Assembly (NCBI GenBank): GCA_022497155.1
Contig: MU385753.1
Coordinates: 372,001 to 436,000 of the forward strand
Source of the DNA: Whalleya microplaca
Taxonomy: Eukaryota; Ascomycota; Sordariomycetes; Xylariales; Xylariaceae
Length of the DNA stretch: 64,000 nt
Direction of reading: 5' to 3'
Each line of letters begins with the position of its first letter. The first letter of the stretch is position 1. Made by a program: the position numbers and the translations under genes. Shown piece by piece: positions 1 to 11,434 of this stretch. Below the pieces are notes generated by a model. It was not told the origin of the DNA, did not search any database, and was given only the letters and a program-made list of their open reading frames with translations.

Positions 1-717
1 GCCCCATATAACGGTTTAAAGAAGAATCATTCTCTCATTTTCCATCCTCATTCTCATAAAACCAAAGCCAGCAGCAAGCTGCTTTATACAAACTTCACTC
101 ACCCACTTCACCCACTCACTCACTCACTGAACAAACACTCTCTCACCTGCTGCTGCTGCTGCTGCTGATGCTGATGATGACGCAAATCGAACACAATCCC
201 AACCCAAAAAAGTCCCCCGGGGGATCCCTCCCTTCCTCCCTAACCAAAACCAAAACCAAACCGACTTATTGACTGATTGACTGACTAGCATAGCCAAGCC
301 AAGCCAAGCGGTGGACAACGAAAAAATGAGGTGGTGAAGTAAAAAAGAAAAAAAAAAATCCAAGCAAAAAATTTTCTCCCAATCGCCCCTTTTTCCCAAT
401 GCTGTTGTTTGAGGATATATATATCTACACACCACCACCGCCCAGTACACACACAAACCCCAGTTCACACAAAGGGGCGTAAAAAAAAAGGTGTCCCAAA
501 CTCTCTCCTTTTTGTACAGAAAAACCAATTGTCGACAGCAGCAAGCAACGGTAGAGAGAAAATATGTCGTTGTTGTTGTTGTTGTTGCCTGGAACAATCC
601 GTAATAACCCACACGCGCCAAACAAACCCAAGAGGGATGAGAATATATATGCAAAGAATAGATAGGAGGTATGCGACAGAAGTGAAGGACACGAGAGAGA
701 GAGGTCAAGTCTCACTC
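1..717. other. Intergenic, microsatellite-bearing
   Basis: No gene is recognised. The stretch lies downstream of the minus-strand Usp1-domain gene and probably includes its 3' UTR. It contains a CTG repeat of seven units at 147-167, a GTT repeat at about 569-587, CACT repeats near 100-128 and several A-runs. Short open frames on both strands consist mostly of translated repeats and are not credible genes. Confidence 0.6.
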
Positions 718-3520
718 TCACCGGGGGCTCAGCGGGCTCTTGCCGGGTCCCTGCGCCCTCTTTATCGCTCTGAGCTCGTCCTCGAGTTTTCTCCGCACCA
801 TTTGTTCGGCCTTGAGACATGTCAGTAAACGAATTTGGGAATGCGCGGGATGGGGAAGGAAACATACCCTCAACTGCTCCTCGTACTTCTTCCTCTCGGC
901 CCTCAAGCCGACACGGTACGAGTCGGTCAGATACGACGTAGTCTTGGACCCCCCCGGCGACAGCGGCGGCGGCATGGGCGACCGCAGCCGCTCGCGGTCG
1001 AGCTCGTCCTGCATCTGCTCCTTGTCGCGCCGCAGGCGCGCGATGTCGGCCTGCAGGCGCTCCTCGAGGTCGCCGGCGGCGTCGCGCAGGCGGTCCCGCT
1101 CGTCGCGCAGCTGCGCGCGCTCGCCGCGCGCCCGGTCCAGCTCCGCCTCCAGCTCGCCGATCCGCTTCTCGCTCGCGAGGGACTGCTTGACCACGTCCGT
1201 CAGGTCCTGGGCCGTCGCGCTGAGCTCACGCTCCAGCGTCTCCACCCGCGAGTTGATCTTGGCCGATTCCCCGCTGTTGTGCAGCGCCGCCGCCTCCGCG
1301 GCCCTTTCTTTCCGGCTGCCGTACGCGCTGTCGAGCTCGGCCTTGGCAAGGGTAGCCTCCATCTTAAGCTCGGCGAACATGCCTGTCATCTGTCCAAGCT
1401 CCTCTTCCTTGGCCTTCATCTCTTTTTCCTTCTCCTCGAGGGCTTTGTCGGAGGCGCTCTTAGCGTCGTTAGCTTCCCGCAGTTGTGCGGCAGTTGCTTT
1501 CATGTTCGCCTCGGCTGCTGCTAGGCGTGCCTGGATGTCTTTGGACTCGGCTTCGAGCGATGCGATCTTGGCATTACGCTCCTTAAGCATGCCTCTCGCC
1601 TCGTCGATGGCGGTGGATTCTTCAGATCGGCCGTTTTGTACTCTTTCGAGTTCTTCCAACGCATCCGAGAGTTGTGTCCGGACGGTGTCCGTTTCCTTCT
1701 CGGCTAGGAAAAGTTGCCCTCTGCTCTCCTCCAACTCCTCCATCTTAGTCTTTAGTGCTTCATCCTTTTCGGAGTCAGATTTGCTGTTCAGATCACGCTG
1801 CTGTTTGATCTGGCGTTTCAAGACCGCCTTTTGCTCCTTTAATTTGGTAGCCTGTGAGTACAACCACTGGATCTTGGCTGAGAATGCCGGTAGTGAATAG
1901 GCCTCGTCAAAGTCAAGAGATTCGCCATCAGACATGTCTTCTTCGTCTGGTTCTAAGCCCTTCTCCGCACGAGCCTTACGGCGCGCTTGTTTTCGTTGCC
2001 GTATGTCGGCGTAACCCGACTGGATCATGTCCCAGAGTCCTATAAGAACCGATTCAGACTGTTCAGTATCTGGTCCGCCTGTAGCATTTGCTATTGACAT
2101 GTCGACAGCTCGGCGCAGCTCATCCTCAATGGCCTGTAGCGAGTCCCATAAATATCCAAGATGTTCACTGACACCCATATTTGAGTCCGGTGGTGGTGGA
2201 TAGCTTGGAACAGTGCGCACAAGCATGTCCTGAATCTGGAGATTGACTTCCTGTATCTTTCTAGTGACTTCTGGGCTGCCGCTGCCGCTTTGGTTACCAG
2301 TAATAGCAACCAAACCTTTCTCCAGGTAATCTAGATGGCTACCGATTAGGTCGCCAGGCTCAGCGCGTCCGGACGGTGCCGCTCTGTAATTGCTATTCCT
2401 CGCTGGATCGGCGCGGACAATGAGTTCGCGCAGCTGACCGTTTAGATTCTCAAGTTTGTTCTCCGTGCTGGAAATTAATCTCCACTGATCTGAACTTTGG
2501 CCTCTGAGTTCATTGACCTGGGCTTGAAGCTCGTTATTCTCCTCGCGCAATTTCTCGCTCTCTTCGGCAAGTTGCTTATTCTGTCCCCGAACAGGTGATT
2601 TCAAAGGAATCTCAATGGCGCTCGGCAGGGCTCGGCCACCAAACGCCTCTGGCTGGTCAAAGGACCGGTAAAGACTCGCTTCGTCGAAGAAGACGCCGTC
2701 ATCGAGGAAATCCATACTATCACGGCCGTTCGATGTGGTATACATGCTCTCGGGACTAGCGGGGATGCCATTGACAAGAGGCACTTTCGGAGTTGGCGTG
2801 GTTGACTTCTTCGTAGACCTGTGCGTGAACTGCAAGATACCGGCCGTGTGCTCCAGCAGTCGCCGTTGAGGCTCCATGACGCGCTTTTCCAACGCCCATA
2901 GTTCCGAAGCTAGTTCTTCGCATTTCTTCTGGATCGCGTGGAGCTCCACCTCGGCCTCTCGAGCGGCATCATTCGTCCCACTATGACGATTCCCTAATAG
3001 GCTCCTCCTCTTGCCGTCGGCTCTCGAAGGGGAGTATAGCCTGGACATTGATATCGCGGCATCCCGATACTTGGATTGAATGGCGAGATTGGCCCTCGTC
3101 TGCTCGATTCGCTGATTTAAGACCTGGCATTGTTTTTTGAGGTCATCCACCTCCTCCTGGGACAAGATCTCGAATTGCTTGCTGTCGGACAAGGCGGTTT
3201 CCGTGAGTAGGTGTACTTGAACAGGATCTTTGAGATCGACAAGCACCGAACTTTGAACATGATCTGAATTCATCTGGCTAGACGTATTAGTGTACCGGCC
3301 AATCGAGGCGCGCTTTTTTCCTTCCTCTTTCTTTCTCCAAAGCGGAACCGGGGCAGCAACTCACGGGGTTAAATCGCGGCTTGTTGCTTTCGAAGCCATT
3401 TAGACTGTCTGTCCTGTATGAATCGACCAGAACCGGACCCCTCGGCGCAACCGATGGGCGCAACGGTTGTGGGACTGCCCTCTCGTAGCTATCTTGACGT
3501 ATGTGTACGAACCCGTTCAT
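718..3520 (-). CDS. Usp1-domain (up-regulated during septation) coiled-coil protein
   Basis: Three exons are inferred: 3520-3365, 3273-868 and 810-718, giving about 884 residues. Intron 1 (91 bp) starts GTGAGT and ends GCCAG with a CTAAT branch. Its removal joins a conserved-looking N-terminal segment (MNGFVHIRQDSYERA at the start) to the long exon in phase. Intron 2 (57 bp, GTATGT to CAAG with CTGAC) has no stop and is a multiple of three, so a single-ORF reading would wrongly keep 19 residues. Residues about 85-205 match the Usp1 domain: LSQEEVDDLKKQC at the start and RVMEPQRRLLEHTAG at the end. Most of the rest is predicted coiled coil rich in Glu, Lys, Arg and Ala. Family members are linked to septation and hyphal growth in fungi, but the biochemical role is not established. 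The start at 3520 is the first ATG in a frame that reads like the family; an upstream start is possible. Confidence 0.82.
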
Positions 3521-5334
3521 CTTGCTCAATTCCAAGGAAACCCTCCTTCCGTGAAAGGCATGATACAAAAGAAAGTTTGCGCTTGAATGTACTGGTCTCG
3601 GAGCGAGATCGAGGGCGCTAGAAAGACGGCTTGTCAGCCAGTTGTCGATTGTCGGGTTGTCGGTTGTCAGTCGTAGACGCCGGTGTTGCTCAGTACGAAT
3701 TTACTTGAAGTCGATTCTACCAGGAACAAAGAATGGGACTGGCAAGAAAAGAAGAGCCAGAGGACAGGGAATATCCAAATAAAAAACTTCAAAAATTAAA
3801 AAGGAACGAATGCCAAGAGAGGCGGCGACTGAGGGAATATGACGAAGATGGAGTGCCTAAGCAGCGAGAATCAAAATCGGGTGGGTGATTGGGCTGGCTG
3901 GGCTGGCTGGGCTGGCTGTACGTAGTAGTAATAATATCAGGAAAAGGAGTTTTGCGATTTACGATCTGCACGATGGGCACGGTATGTAAAGGACGGCGAA
4001 GGATACAGTACGGGGAAGTCCTTTAAAGTACCACAGCGCCGTAACGAGTGGCGCACTTTTACCTTTTGCAGGCACGCGCTTCTGACAGTCACTGACAGGA
4101 GCGCTAAGCCATGCCGGGGCATTATGTACATACATATATATCCGTAGTACTGCGAGTACATACATAGGATACAGTATGTACGGATACGTAAGCTACGACC
4201 ATTTGTGGCTGGGGCTCAGCTTCCTGGCTTCCTTTAGTTGGTGGATAAGGCATCTGCACTGACCTTTTATAGGGACGCGACTACCTAGCTGGATTCTGTA
4301 CGGATGCATGTAGGAGGACGCAATTAGCAGGAAAAGAAGCTACATGTACCTTCTATCCAGAGGCTGAAGGGAGAGGAAGAAGTAACTTTCAAGAAACATA
4401 TATGTGGCGTTTACCCAGCAGAGGTATAAGGTTCTTTGTCCTTCTGTCTCCTGTCCGTCTACCTGTGGTCATGCGAGATCGCGCCAGCGCGCCTAAAAAT
4501 AGGCTACTACCCAACTAGACAATACGCAATACGCAGTACGACTTTGAAATCTGGCTCCAGCCGAATTCTTTTTCGACTAGGTTTATTGATTATGTATCTT
4601 ACGCCTTATAGATATCTTTTAGGTATTAGTACATACACACATACTTATCATAGTCGACCTGTCGAATCCTATGATCTTATGACGGATTGGCATTCCCAAA
4701 CGCTGACTATATGTGTATTATTTATGTGTACGTACTATTATGTCTTAGGTGATCGTAATGTTGCCGACGTGCTTACATGGCATTCGGCGCGCTCGAGCGA
4801 AAAGCTTGTGAATGTGCATGTAATTTCGGATTTCGCGATGCTGGGACAGCTCCGGCTGGTTGGGCGGGAGGCGAACAGGGGGGTTCCCGCGTTTATAATT
4901 ACACAGTGTATTTTTAATTTCATCGTCATCACACACCGTAGGATGGCCCGCGTTCTTTGTACCTACCTCTCTCTGTATGTACATACCCGACATGATAGGA
5001 TAAAATCAGATCTAAAACCCGGCTGTGCTGTCAGCAGCAATGCCTCTGAATGCACACACACACGTGGACAGTTCTGTGCCGGGCGGCAAGGGCCATCAAC
5101 ACCACTTTATAATAAGTATATGATGCGACATCTGCGCATAGGAATATCTCAAGACCGAATCTCGCTCGTTAGCAATTGTGAATCATGTACACTGGCATCC
5201 GATTCCGACCCCGCCTCAGGCTGGTTGGTTGGTGGGGGCTTGGTGCTTGCTTCCAACAGTATTGAGTTTGCGTGATGCTATATTGATAACAAGACATGCA
5301 CTCAGCCACAGTCCCTTACATACCGGACTAATGC
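3521..5334. other. Intergenic between Usp1-domain gene and MITE
   Basis: No supported gene. The part next to 3520 is the likely promoter and 5' leader of the minus-strand Usp1-domain gene. Three 9-bp units of GGGCTGGCT lie at 3891-3917. A long open frame at 4436-5275 begins with a non-ATG codon and shows no recognisable domain, so it is not called. Confidence 0.5.
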
Positions 5335-5342
5335 GATGAAAC

Positions 5343-5764
5343 TAGGGTTGCAAATTGTATTATTCAATAAAATACATGCGGTTTTATTCCTGTATTATAC
5401 CGCACCTTTCAAATCGGCTGCGTTTTATACACTCGCACGGACCTTATATAGCCTAGATATGGCCTAAGCTTTCTCGCTTAATATACCTAATTTTAGCTGT
5501 GTTTTATAAGATCTTGCAGTCGCAAAAGTATATATATATATTTTAAATAAAATAAAAAATAAAAAATTTTATACTAAAAATTAAATCTCATTATATATAC
5601 TATATATTATATTTAAAATAAGTTGTCGACAATATATAAGTGGCTATATAGTCGGCTATATGGTCCAAGCTTTCGGTATAAAACACTGCGTTTTATACGC
5701 ACTTTACAGGGGTTTGGGTATAAAACCGTATCTTTCCGAAAAGTACGGTATCTTTGCAACCCTA
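5343..5764. mobile_element. hAT-type MITE, 422 bp, with 8-bp target duplication
   Basis: The element starts TAGGGTTGCAA and ends with the exact reverse complement TTGCAACCCTA, an 11-bp terminal inverted repeat. The 8 bp on each side, GATGAAAC at 5335-5342 and 5765-5772, are identical, as expected for hAT-superfamily transposition. The subterminal parts contain repeated GTTTTATA-like words in both orientations, and the centre is very AT-rich with no open frame. The size, lack of coding capacity and TIR/TSD structure support a non-autonomous element. The AT-rich core could reflect repeat-induced point mutation, which is inference. Confidence 0.9.
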
Positions 5765-5878
5765 GATGAAACTGGTTTCATTTGAGCCTACACTGAAATT
5801 GGTATAAAACGAGGACCATGAAGTTTTTCTTTTCTGAGTGAATACGTACCCTACAGGTTATTAGGTATATGTTAGAAG

Positions 5879-6767
5879 TTAGAAGGCCCCGCGAAACTGA
5901 TCCATCACTTGCTGGCCCATCGTCCGCCGTCTCCCGCCCTCAGCGTCAGCCTGGCTCTGACTTCCGGTAGCCGCCGCCGTGGGAGCGTTCTCGCCCTCGA
6001 GCCGTCTCCGCAATCCTTCAAATTCCTCGCTTCTCCGCTGCGTCCGCATGCCCACGACCCAGCCAGGCAGCCGCCATCGTATCAGCGACCGCGGCAGCAG
6101 TTCCATTCTCCACGAGTAGCCCACCACCCAGCCAATCACGGCGCCGAGCAGGGAGCCCGGCCACTGGAAGAGCGCGAGCTGGAAGGCCAGTAGATAGCGC
6201 AGAGACTTGTCGGAAAATGTGATGCCCGGCGTCTGGTCATTGGTCGATGCCGACGTCGACGTGGCCACCTTGTATTTGTATATATGTGGTATCATAGCAT
6301 GGTATTGCGCGAGAACCGCAAATATGATGGGCGTCGGTCCCGCAGGGAGGTAGTTGAAAAGTCCCACTGTAAGTGGCCTTAGAAAGAGAGCCAAGATGGT
6401 CGGAGGTAGGATGCTCGTGAATATCGAAGTGACAAAGACGAACGTCTGTGGAGCAATCGTCAGCTACATTGCTCGACTCCTATCCCTCGTCTATGACACG
6501 ATGCACACTCACAGCGTATTTCCTCGACCCCCACATCCTCTCAACCGATCTCAGATTGTAAAGGGTGATGGCGGCGAACAACACCTCGGAGGAGTTGGTA
6601 TAGCACAGCTGGTAGATCAGAGGCCTCCATGTCTGGTGAAATCGCCAGAGGTGCAGGTCGACCAGGATGTAGAAGTAGTGCTTGATGTCCAGTAGACTGA
6701 CGGCTATGGATATGCCGACAAGCCCGTAGACAAGACTGCGCGTCACGGGCGCGTTCGTGAAGGACAT
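5879..6767 (-). CDS. Rhomboid-like pseudoprotease, Dsc2/UBAC2 family
   Basis: Two exons, 6767-6513 and 6445-5879, are joined by removing a 67-bp intron (GTGAGT, branch GCTGAC, CCACAG) in phase 0, giving 273 residues. The protein has several hydrophobic segments, near residues 12-30, 58-75, 86-108, 118-135 and 165-190. It also has the family block around HLWRFHQTWR and NSSEVLFAA. No rhomboid GxSG plus His catalytic pair is visible, as in the pseudoprotease members. In fission yeast and Aspergillus, Dsc2 belongs to the Golgi/endosomal Dsc ubiquitin ligase complex that works in SREBP activation and membrane-protein quality control. The C-terminus is short and polar (RRTMGQQVMDQF) and I see no convincing UBA domain, which the family often carries. 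It could be a related UBAC2-like protein rather than the strict orthologue. Confidence 0.75.
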
Positions 6768-8240
6768 GGTGTCGTGTCTTGCGACGTCACCGGCGCATTG
6801 CAGTATCGTAAACCGGCCAGAGCGTACCGTAACTACCTAATAAGAGTGGACGTTAGGTGCTGACTACGGAGGGCGCACAATGTTGCCTGCGACCGAAATG
6901 TAATCTTGGAGCGTAGAGGAGTTGCTGGTTGTTGATTCCCGAGGCTGCCGGCCTGTTGCCGTGGAATTGTAAATAGGGTATCGTGAATCGCGGTTTTAAG
7001 ATTTATGACAAACTGGCTTAATTTATCCCACCGTTGAATTGGACGCAAGGCTGATAATTGTCAGTAGCCTTGTTGGAGTAACTCAACTAATTTGACCAAT
7101 CATGTATTACGCATGAAAAGCCTGATTAGATAAGGTTCTGGAGTAAGTACATAATATATGTACTTCCAGGTTTACTTCTATCTTACCTAGGTATTATGCA
7201 ACATTCATGTACGTGCGACTTAAGCATACTTAAGCCACTCGATAGCTTTGCTGCAGCTCTGTTAGGTGGAATCGAAATCAACAGATTCACTACCTAAAGT
7301 GTACAAAGTATAAGCCACAGTAATGTAGTATAACAAGGCATATTCTGACAACAGATTGAGCCTAGCACGATTACTTGTTGACTGTACAAGTGGTTAGGCT
7401 TGTTGGGCTGAACTGTTGTATCCAGGTTATTAATCTAGGTATATTTATGAATGGTCATTATGTGCGACAACCCATAAGCTACACCGGCAAACACCAAGCC
7501 ACACTTCGCCCGATTTACCACACCAAAAAAAAAAAAAAAAAACAACCCCTATCAGAATATGAAGGCCAGGTCGGCACTTGTTGACAGCTCATGATGGCTT
7601 ATACTCGCAGTAGGTATGATCTGACAGCACTAGTGTCTTGCCGTCACTCCAAACCCTCTTACACCTGGGTAGGAATTTAAACCCGTATATATATCGTAAA
7701 GGGGCTTGAAGTTTTTTTCAATATGTATATCTCATTCTGATAGTGTTGAATGCGAGGGCTCACAGGCCCAGAACCGCGCGGCCGCAATGAAAGCGAGTTC
7801 ATAGTGTCACACTCTATGTAAAGTTGCAACTTTAACCTCTATCTTAGTAATCATTGTCGCCATAGACGCTTAATTATACCGGCATGCCCAATCTTGTCCA
7901 GCCTTTCCTGAAGTCACCGGATTGGCAGCATGTAGGCTGACCCTACAATACAGTGCAGATACTGAATGCAACCATCGCTGGCTCGGCTCCCCCCTCTCTC
8001 TTCCCTCCTGCTCTGTCTCTTTCTCGCACAGCCTCGCCAGGCAGATAGTATCCACGGTCTCCAAGTCTTCAGCATAATCTTCTCCCTTTTTTGTTCCTAG
8101 AAGACTCTCTAGGTGATCACTACCTCCCTCTGACTATTCGCCTATTTTGATTGTCTGTCTATCTGCAGACCAGAATCTCAAGAGCGTTCGTTTATGATCT
8201 TGGTCTTGATGCTTGAGACAAGAGCTCCGTGCGCGAAAAA
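6768..8240. other. Intergenic between Dsc2-like gene and first NLR-like gene
   Basis: No gene is supported. It must hold the divergent promoters of the two flanking genes. An A-run of 18 lies at about 7526-7543. The 150 bases before 8241 are pyrimidine-rich, compatible with a 5' leader. The small open frames here resemble nothing known. Confidence 0.5.
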
Positions 8241-11200
8241 ATGGCCTCGATTCCAGTTCCCACCGCCGTACGGGACGACGGTCTAACAGTGGTAGTTAAT
8301 CCAACAAATCCATCGCTGGACGTCGTGTTCGTACGTGGCTTCACAGGGCATCCGGTGAAAACATGGAAGTATGGTAGTCGAAGGGCTGACGGCGCCTACT
8401 GGCCGAGGGACCTGCTCCCTTCTGCAATGCCAGGTGCCCGCATCATGACATTTGGCTACGATACAAGAATTTCTCATGCTTTTAAATGTCCGAGTCCTGC
8501 GTGCAATATCCACAAGATCGCCAAAGACTTATTAGTTGCTCTCGAAGCCGAAAGACGGACTCACTACAACCGGCCGGTTCTCTTTGTCGCACACAGCCTG
8601 GGTGGTATTACTGTCAAAGAGATGCTGCGACAGTCACACGGGCTCTCGTCAACCCAGGAACATCTTCATAAAATTGTAAAGTCTACACAAGGAATTGTCT
8701 TCTTCGGAACGCCGCACAATGGCTCGGATCCTCGAGGGGCCCTCTTGCGTGTGTGCGAGAAGCTTGCAAGGGGTGTGTTCAGATTTCGCGTCAATCAACA
8801 GATCGTGGATGCTTTGCTCCCGAATTCAGAACGGCTACAAGAGCTTCGGGACGAGTTCTTGCCGATCATACAAAAGTATGGGTGGAAGATTCATTCATTC
8901 CAGGAACAAAATGGCTTGAAGGTCTTGAATTGGAATAAGGTAAGAATTTCTTATTTCGTCTTGTTATGATGTGACAGGTCGAAGCTAGAGATGAACCAGA
9001 AGGAGGACGTGTGGTGGAACTGTCTACCGGTCTTGCTGATAAGGCGTTTGCGAAAGGGGGGAGGGGGGGTAGTCTGCCCTTCTTATCCATCATTGTCGGA
9101 TTCGGCTTCCTTAGCTTCACACACAAGAGCCGACTTGAAGCTAAAACTTGGAGTAATAGGTTGTTGATGACGCTTCTTCCCAACTGGGCTCTACAATGTG
9201 GGAAGTTACTCAGTATATCGAGGCAGACCACATGCAAATGTGTCGATTCAGCAGTGCCGATGATCCTGAATATTGCAAGGTCGTCAGCGCGATCGAACGG
9301 ATAGCGATACCACAACCCACCGAGAGAGCAGCGCAGGGTCCGGGGTCCCTCGGAACGCGCGCTCCAGAATCAGTCAGTCCCGAAGAGCGTAGGGAACTGC
9401 TCGAAGCACTTCGCTTTGAACAAATGGACGTCCGTGTCGCCACCATCCAGCGGGCGTATATCAAGACCTGCGAGTGGTTCATCAGTCAACCTGCTTACCG
9501 CGATTGGCTTAACGACGATAAATTTGAAGAGCATGGAGGCTTCCTATGGATCAACGGTAAAGCTGGAACTGGCAAATCGACCTTGATGAAATACCTCCTT
9601 TACCATCGAAACGCGATTTGCGCTCGATCGCGCCTTTTCTTCTTCTTCAACGCTCGAGGCGAGAGTCTTGAAAAGAGTACCATGGGACTATATCGTTCAC
9701 TACTGCTGCAAATTCTCGAGTCTAACCCAGACCTTCAAGCCATTTGTGCCCTAGACCGGGAATCCCGTTTTGTTCTGAATGGAAACCCCCCGCTGGAGAC
9801 CTTGAAAGGCCTATTCGAACGGGTAGTTATCAATCACAAAGGTACTTTAGAAATCTTCATTGATGCGCTTGATGAATGTGATGAGGATGAGATAAGGAAG
9901 ATGCTGTCCTTCTTCACTCAGCTCCGAGAACGTACTGGTGGAAACGGCCTCAGACCATTAATTTGCTTCTCAAGCCGCCATTACCCTCATATTTCAGCAA
10001 GCCGAGGGCTAGAGATAATTCTCGAACAAGAAGAAGGGCACCGCGAAGACATTGCTCGATACGTGAACAACGAGTTGCGCATCGGAGACACACCCCTTGC
10101 GGAAACTATCCGCCGCGAGGTGTCGAAGAAGGCCTCAGGAATATTTATCTGGGTCGTGCTCGTCGTGCAAATTCTTAACAAAGAGTATGACCACGGCCAA
10201 ATCCATATCCTACAACGCGTCCTTCGGGATATTCCCAAAGATCTTTTCGATCTATTCGAAAGCATTCTCAAGCGAGATTCTCGCCACCAAGATCAACTCC
10301 TCTTATGCATTCAGCTCGTCCTGTTTGCCGACCTCCCGCTTCTCGACAAAGAATTATACCATGCAATTATTATTGGCACTGGCTCTGATACGACTGGGCC
10401 GTACGATAAAACCCTCATCGGACCCGACGACATCGACAAATTCATCACCAGCGTTTCGAAGGGTCTAGTTGAGGTTATGTCAAGCATGCCGAGAGTGCAG
10501 TTCATCCATGAATCTGTACGCCAATTTCTTCTCAAAGACTATACCCTAGGACACCTGTGGCCAGGCTACCAGTCTAATCCTATGGGAAAAAGCCAGTATG
10601 CACTAGCGAGATGCTGCTTCGAATACGCGAAACGAGCCTTTAGCTCCCTTCCAGACCTGAGTCTGCAAAAAGATTGGATATCAACTGCTACGTCGGACTT
10701 CCCATTCTTTTCATATGCCTCATGCGGTACCTTCAGGCATGCTGAGTCCGCGGAGAAAGCTGGCGTGCCCCAGGTGACTTATGGTAAATTATTTTCTCGA
10801 GAATTCAAGAGGCATATGAAACAATACCTCCTAGAAGAACCGCAAATCTATATGTTTATATTAGTGCTATCTCTTAATAGAATAATTCCACTATCAGACG
10901 AAGTAATCCAGAGGATCACGGCTACGGGTGACGAATGCATGCGGGCTAAGGTAGGCCAGGACATAATAAGAGCGAACACGTTAGCTGGCAAACGGGGCAT
11001 GCCGTATTTTCGCAGGGAGACTCGCCAAGCCGGTCCGATGCCTCCGAGTTCTTCTGGAAGTAGGTGTGGAGGTTGATGGGCTTGATCTTGACAACCATAC
11101 TGCCCTCCAGCGAGCGGTCCTCCGACATCGTGATGAGCACTCCGAGTTACTCCTGCGCTACGGCGCAGATGCGAATAAAATATGGCGGAGAGATACCCAG

Positions 11201-11434
11201 TATTATCCCAACGGACGAAGATCTGACATGGTGCCTGAGACAGAGCTTGCACTATCGATCATACCTGGCCATACGCTGTTACATATGTGTGTTCGCTTGA
11301 AGCGCCCTTCGCTCCTGCGCCTCCTCGTTGCACATGGAGCAGATCGCAACAGGAGGAACGCTACTGGTCAGCGGGCGATAGACTTGGCGGAGACGACCGG
11401 CATGAATGAGCTCATGGAGCCGCTGAGAGAGTGA
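8241..11434 (+). CDS. NLR-like protein: alpha/beta hydrolase - NACHT - ankyrin, probably disrupted
   Basis: The first part (ATG at 8241 to about 8939) is an alpha/beta hydrolase of the SesB/PGAP1-like type. It has VFVRGFTGHP, the nucleophile elbow VAHSLGG and VFFGTPHNG. A GTAAGA donor follows at 8940. Two joins to the next part are possible: a very short 38-bp intron (8940-8977) plus a second one, or a single 274-bp intron ending at 9213 (ACTCAG) in phase 0. From 9214 the frame continues with EADHMQMCRF and a NACHT domain. This holds the P-loop NGKAGTGKST (about 9553-9582), Walker B FIDALDECDED, FSSRHYPHIS and a winged-helix block FIHESVRQFLL. That frame stops at 11076. Two ankyrin repeats continue in the next frame to 11434, with the switch somewhere in 10985-11073, and I found no intron that restores phase while keeping the repeat. 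Family members are STAND NTPase receptors in fungal incompatibility and immunity. It may be a pseudogene or have an unusual splice. Confidence 0.7.

Noticed and set aside
740..1900. 386-codon plus-strand open frame opposite the Usp1-domain gene
   Set aside because: It is a Ser/Arg-rich shadow of the GC-rich antisense coding strand and has no domain.
4436..5275. 279-codon open frame between the Usp1-domain gene and the MITE
   Set aside because: It starts with a non-ATG codon, has no recognisable domain and its composition looks like translated non-coding DNA.
11060..11110. GT-AG pair (GTAGGT..CTCCAG) that could be an intron at the NACHT/ankyrin frame switch
   Set aside because: The removed sequence encodes a good part of an ankyrin repeat (VEVDGLDLDNHTAL), so it is unlikely to be an intron.
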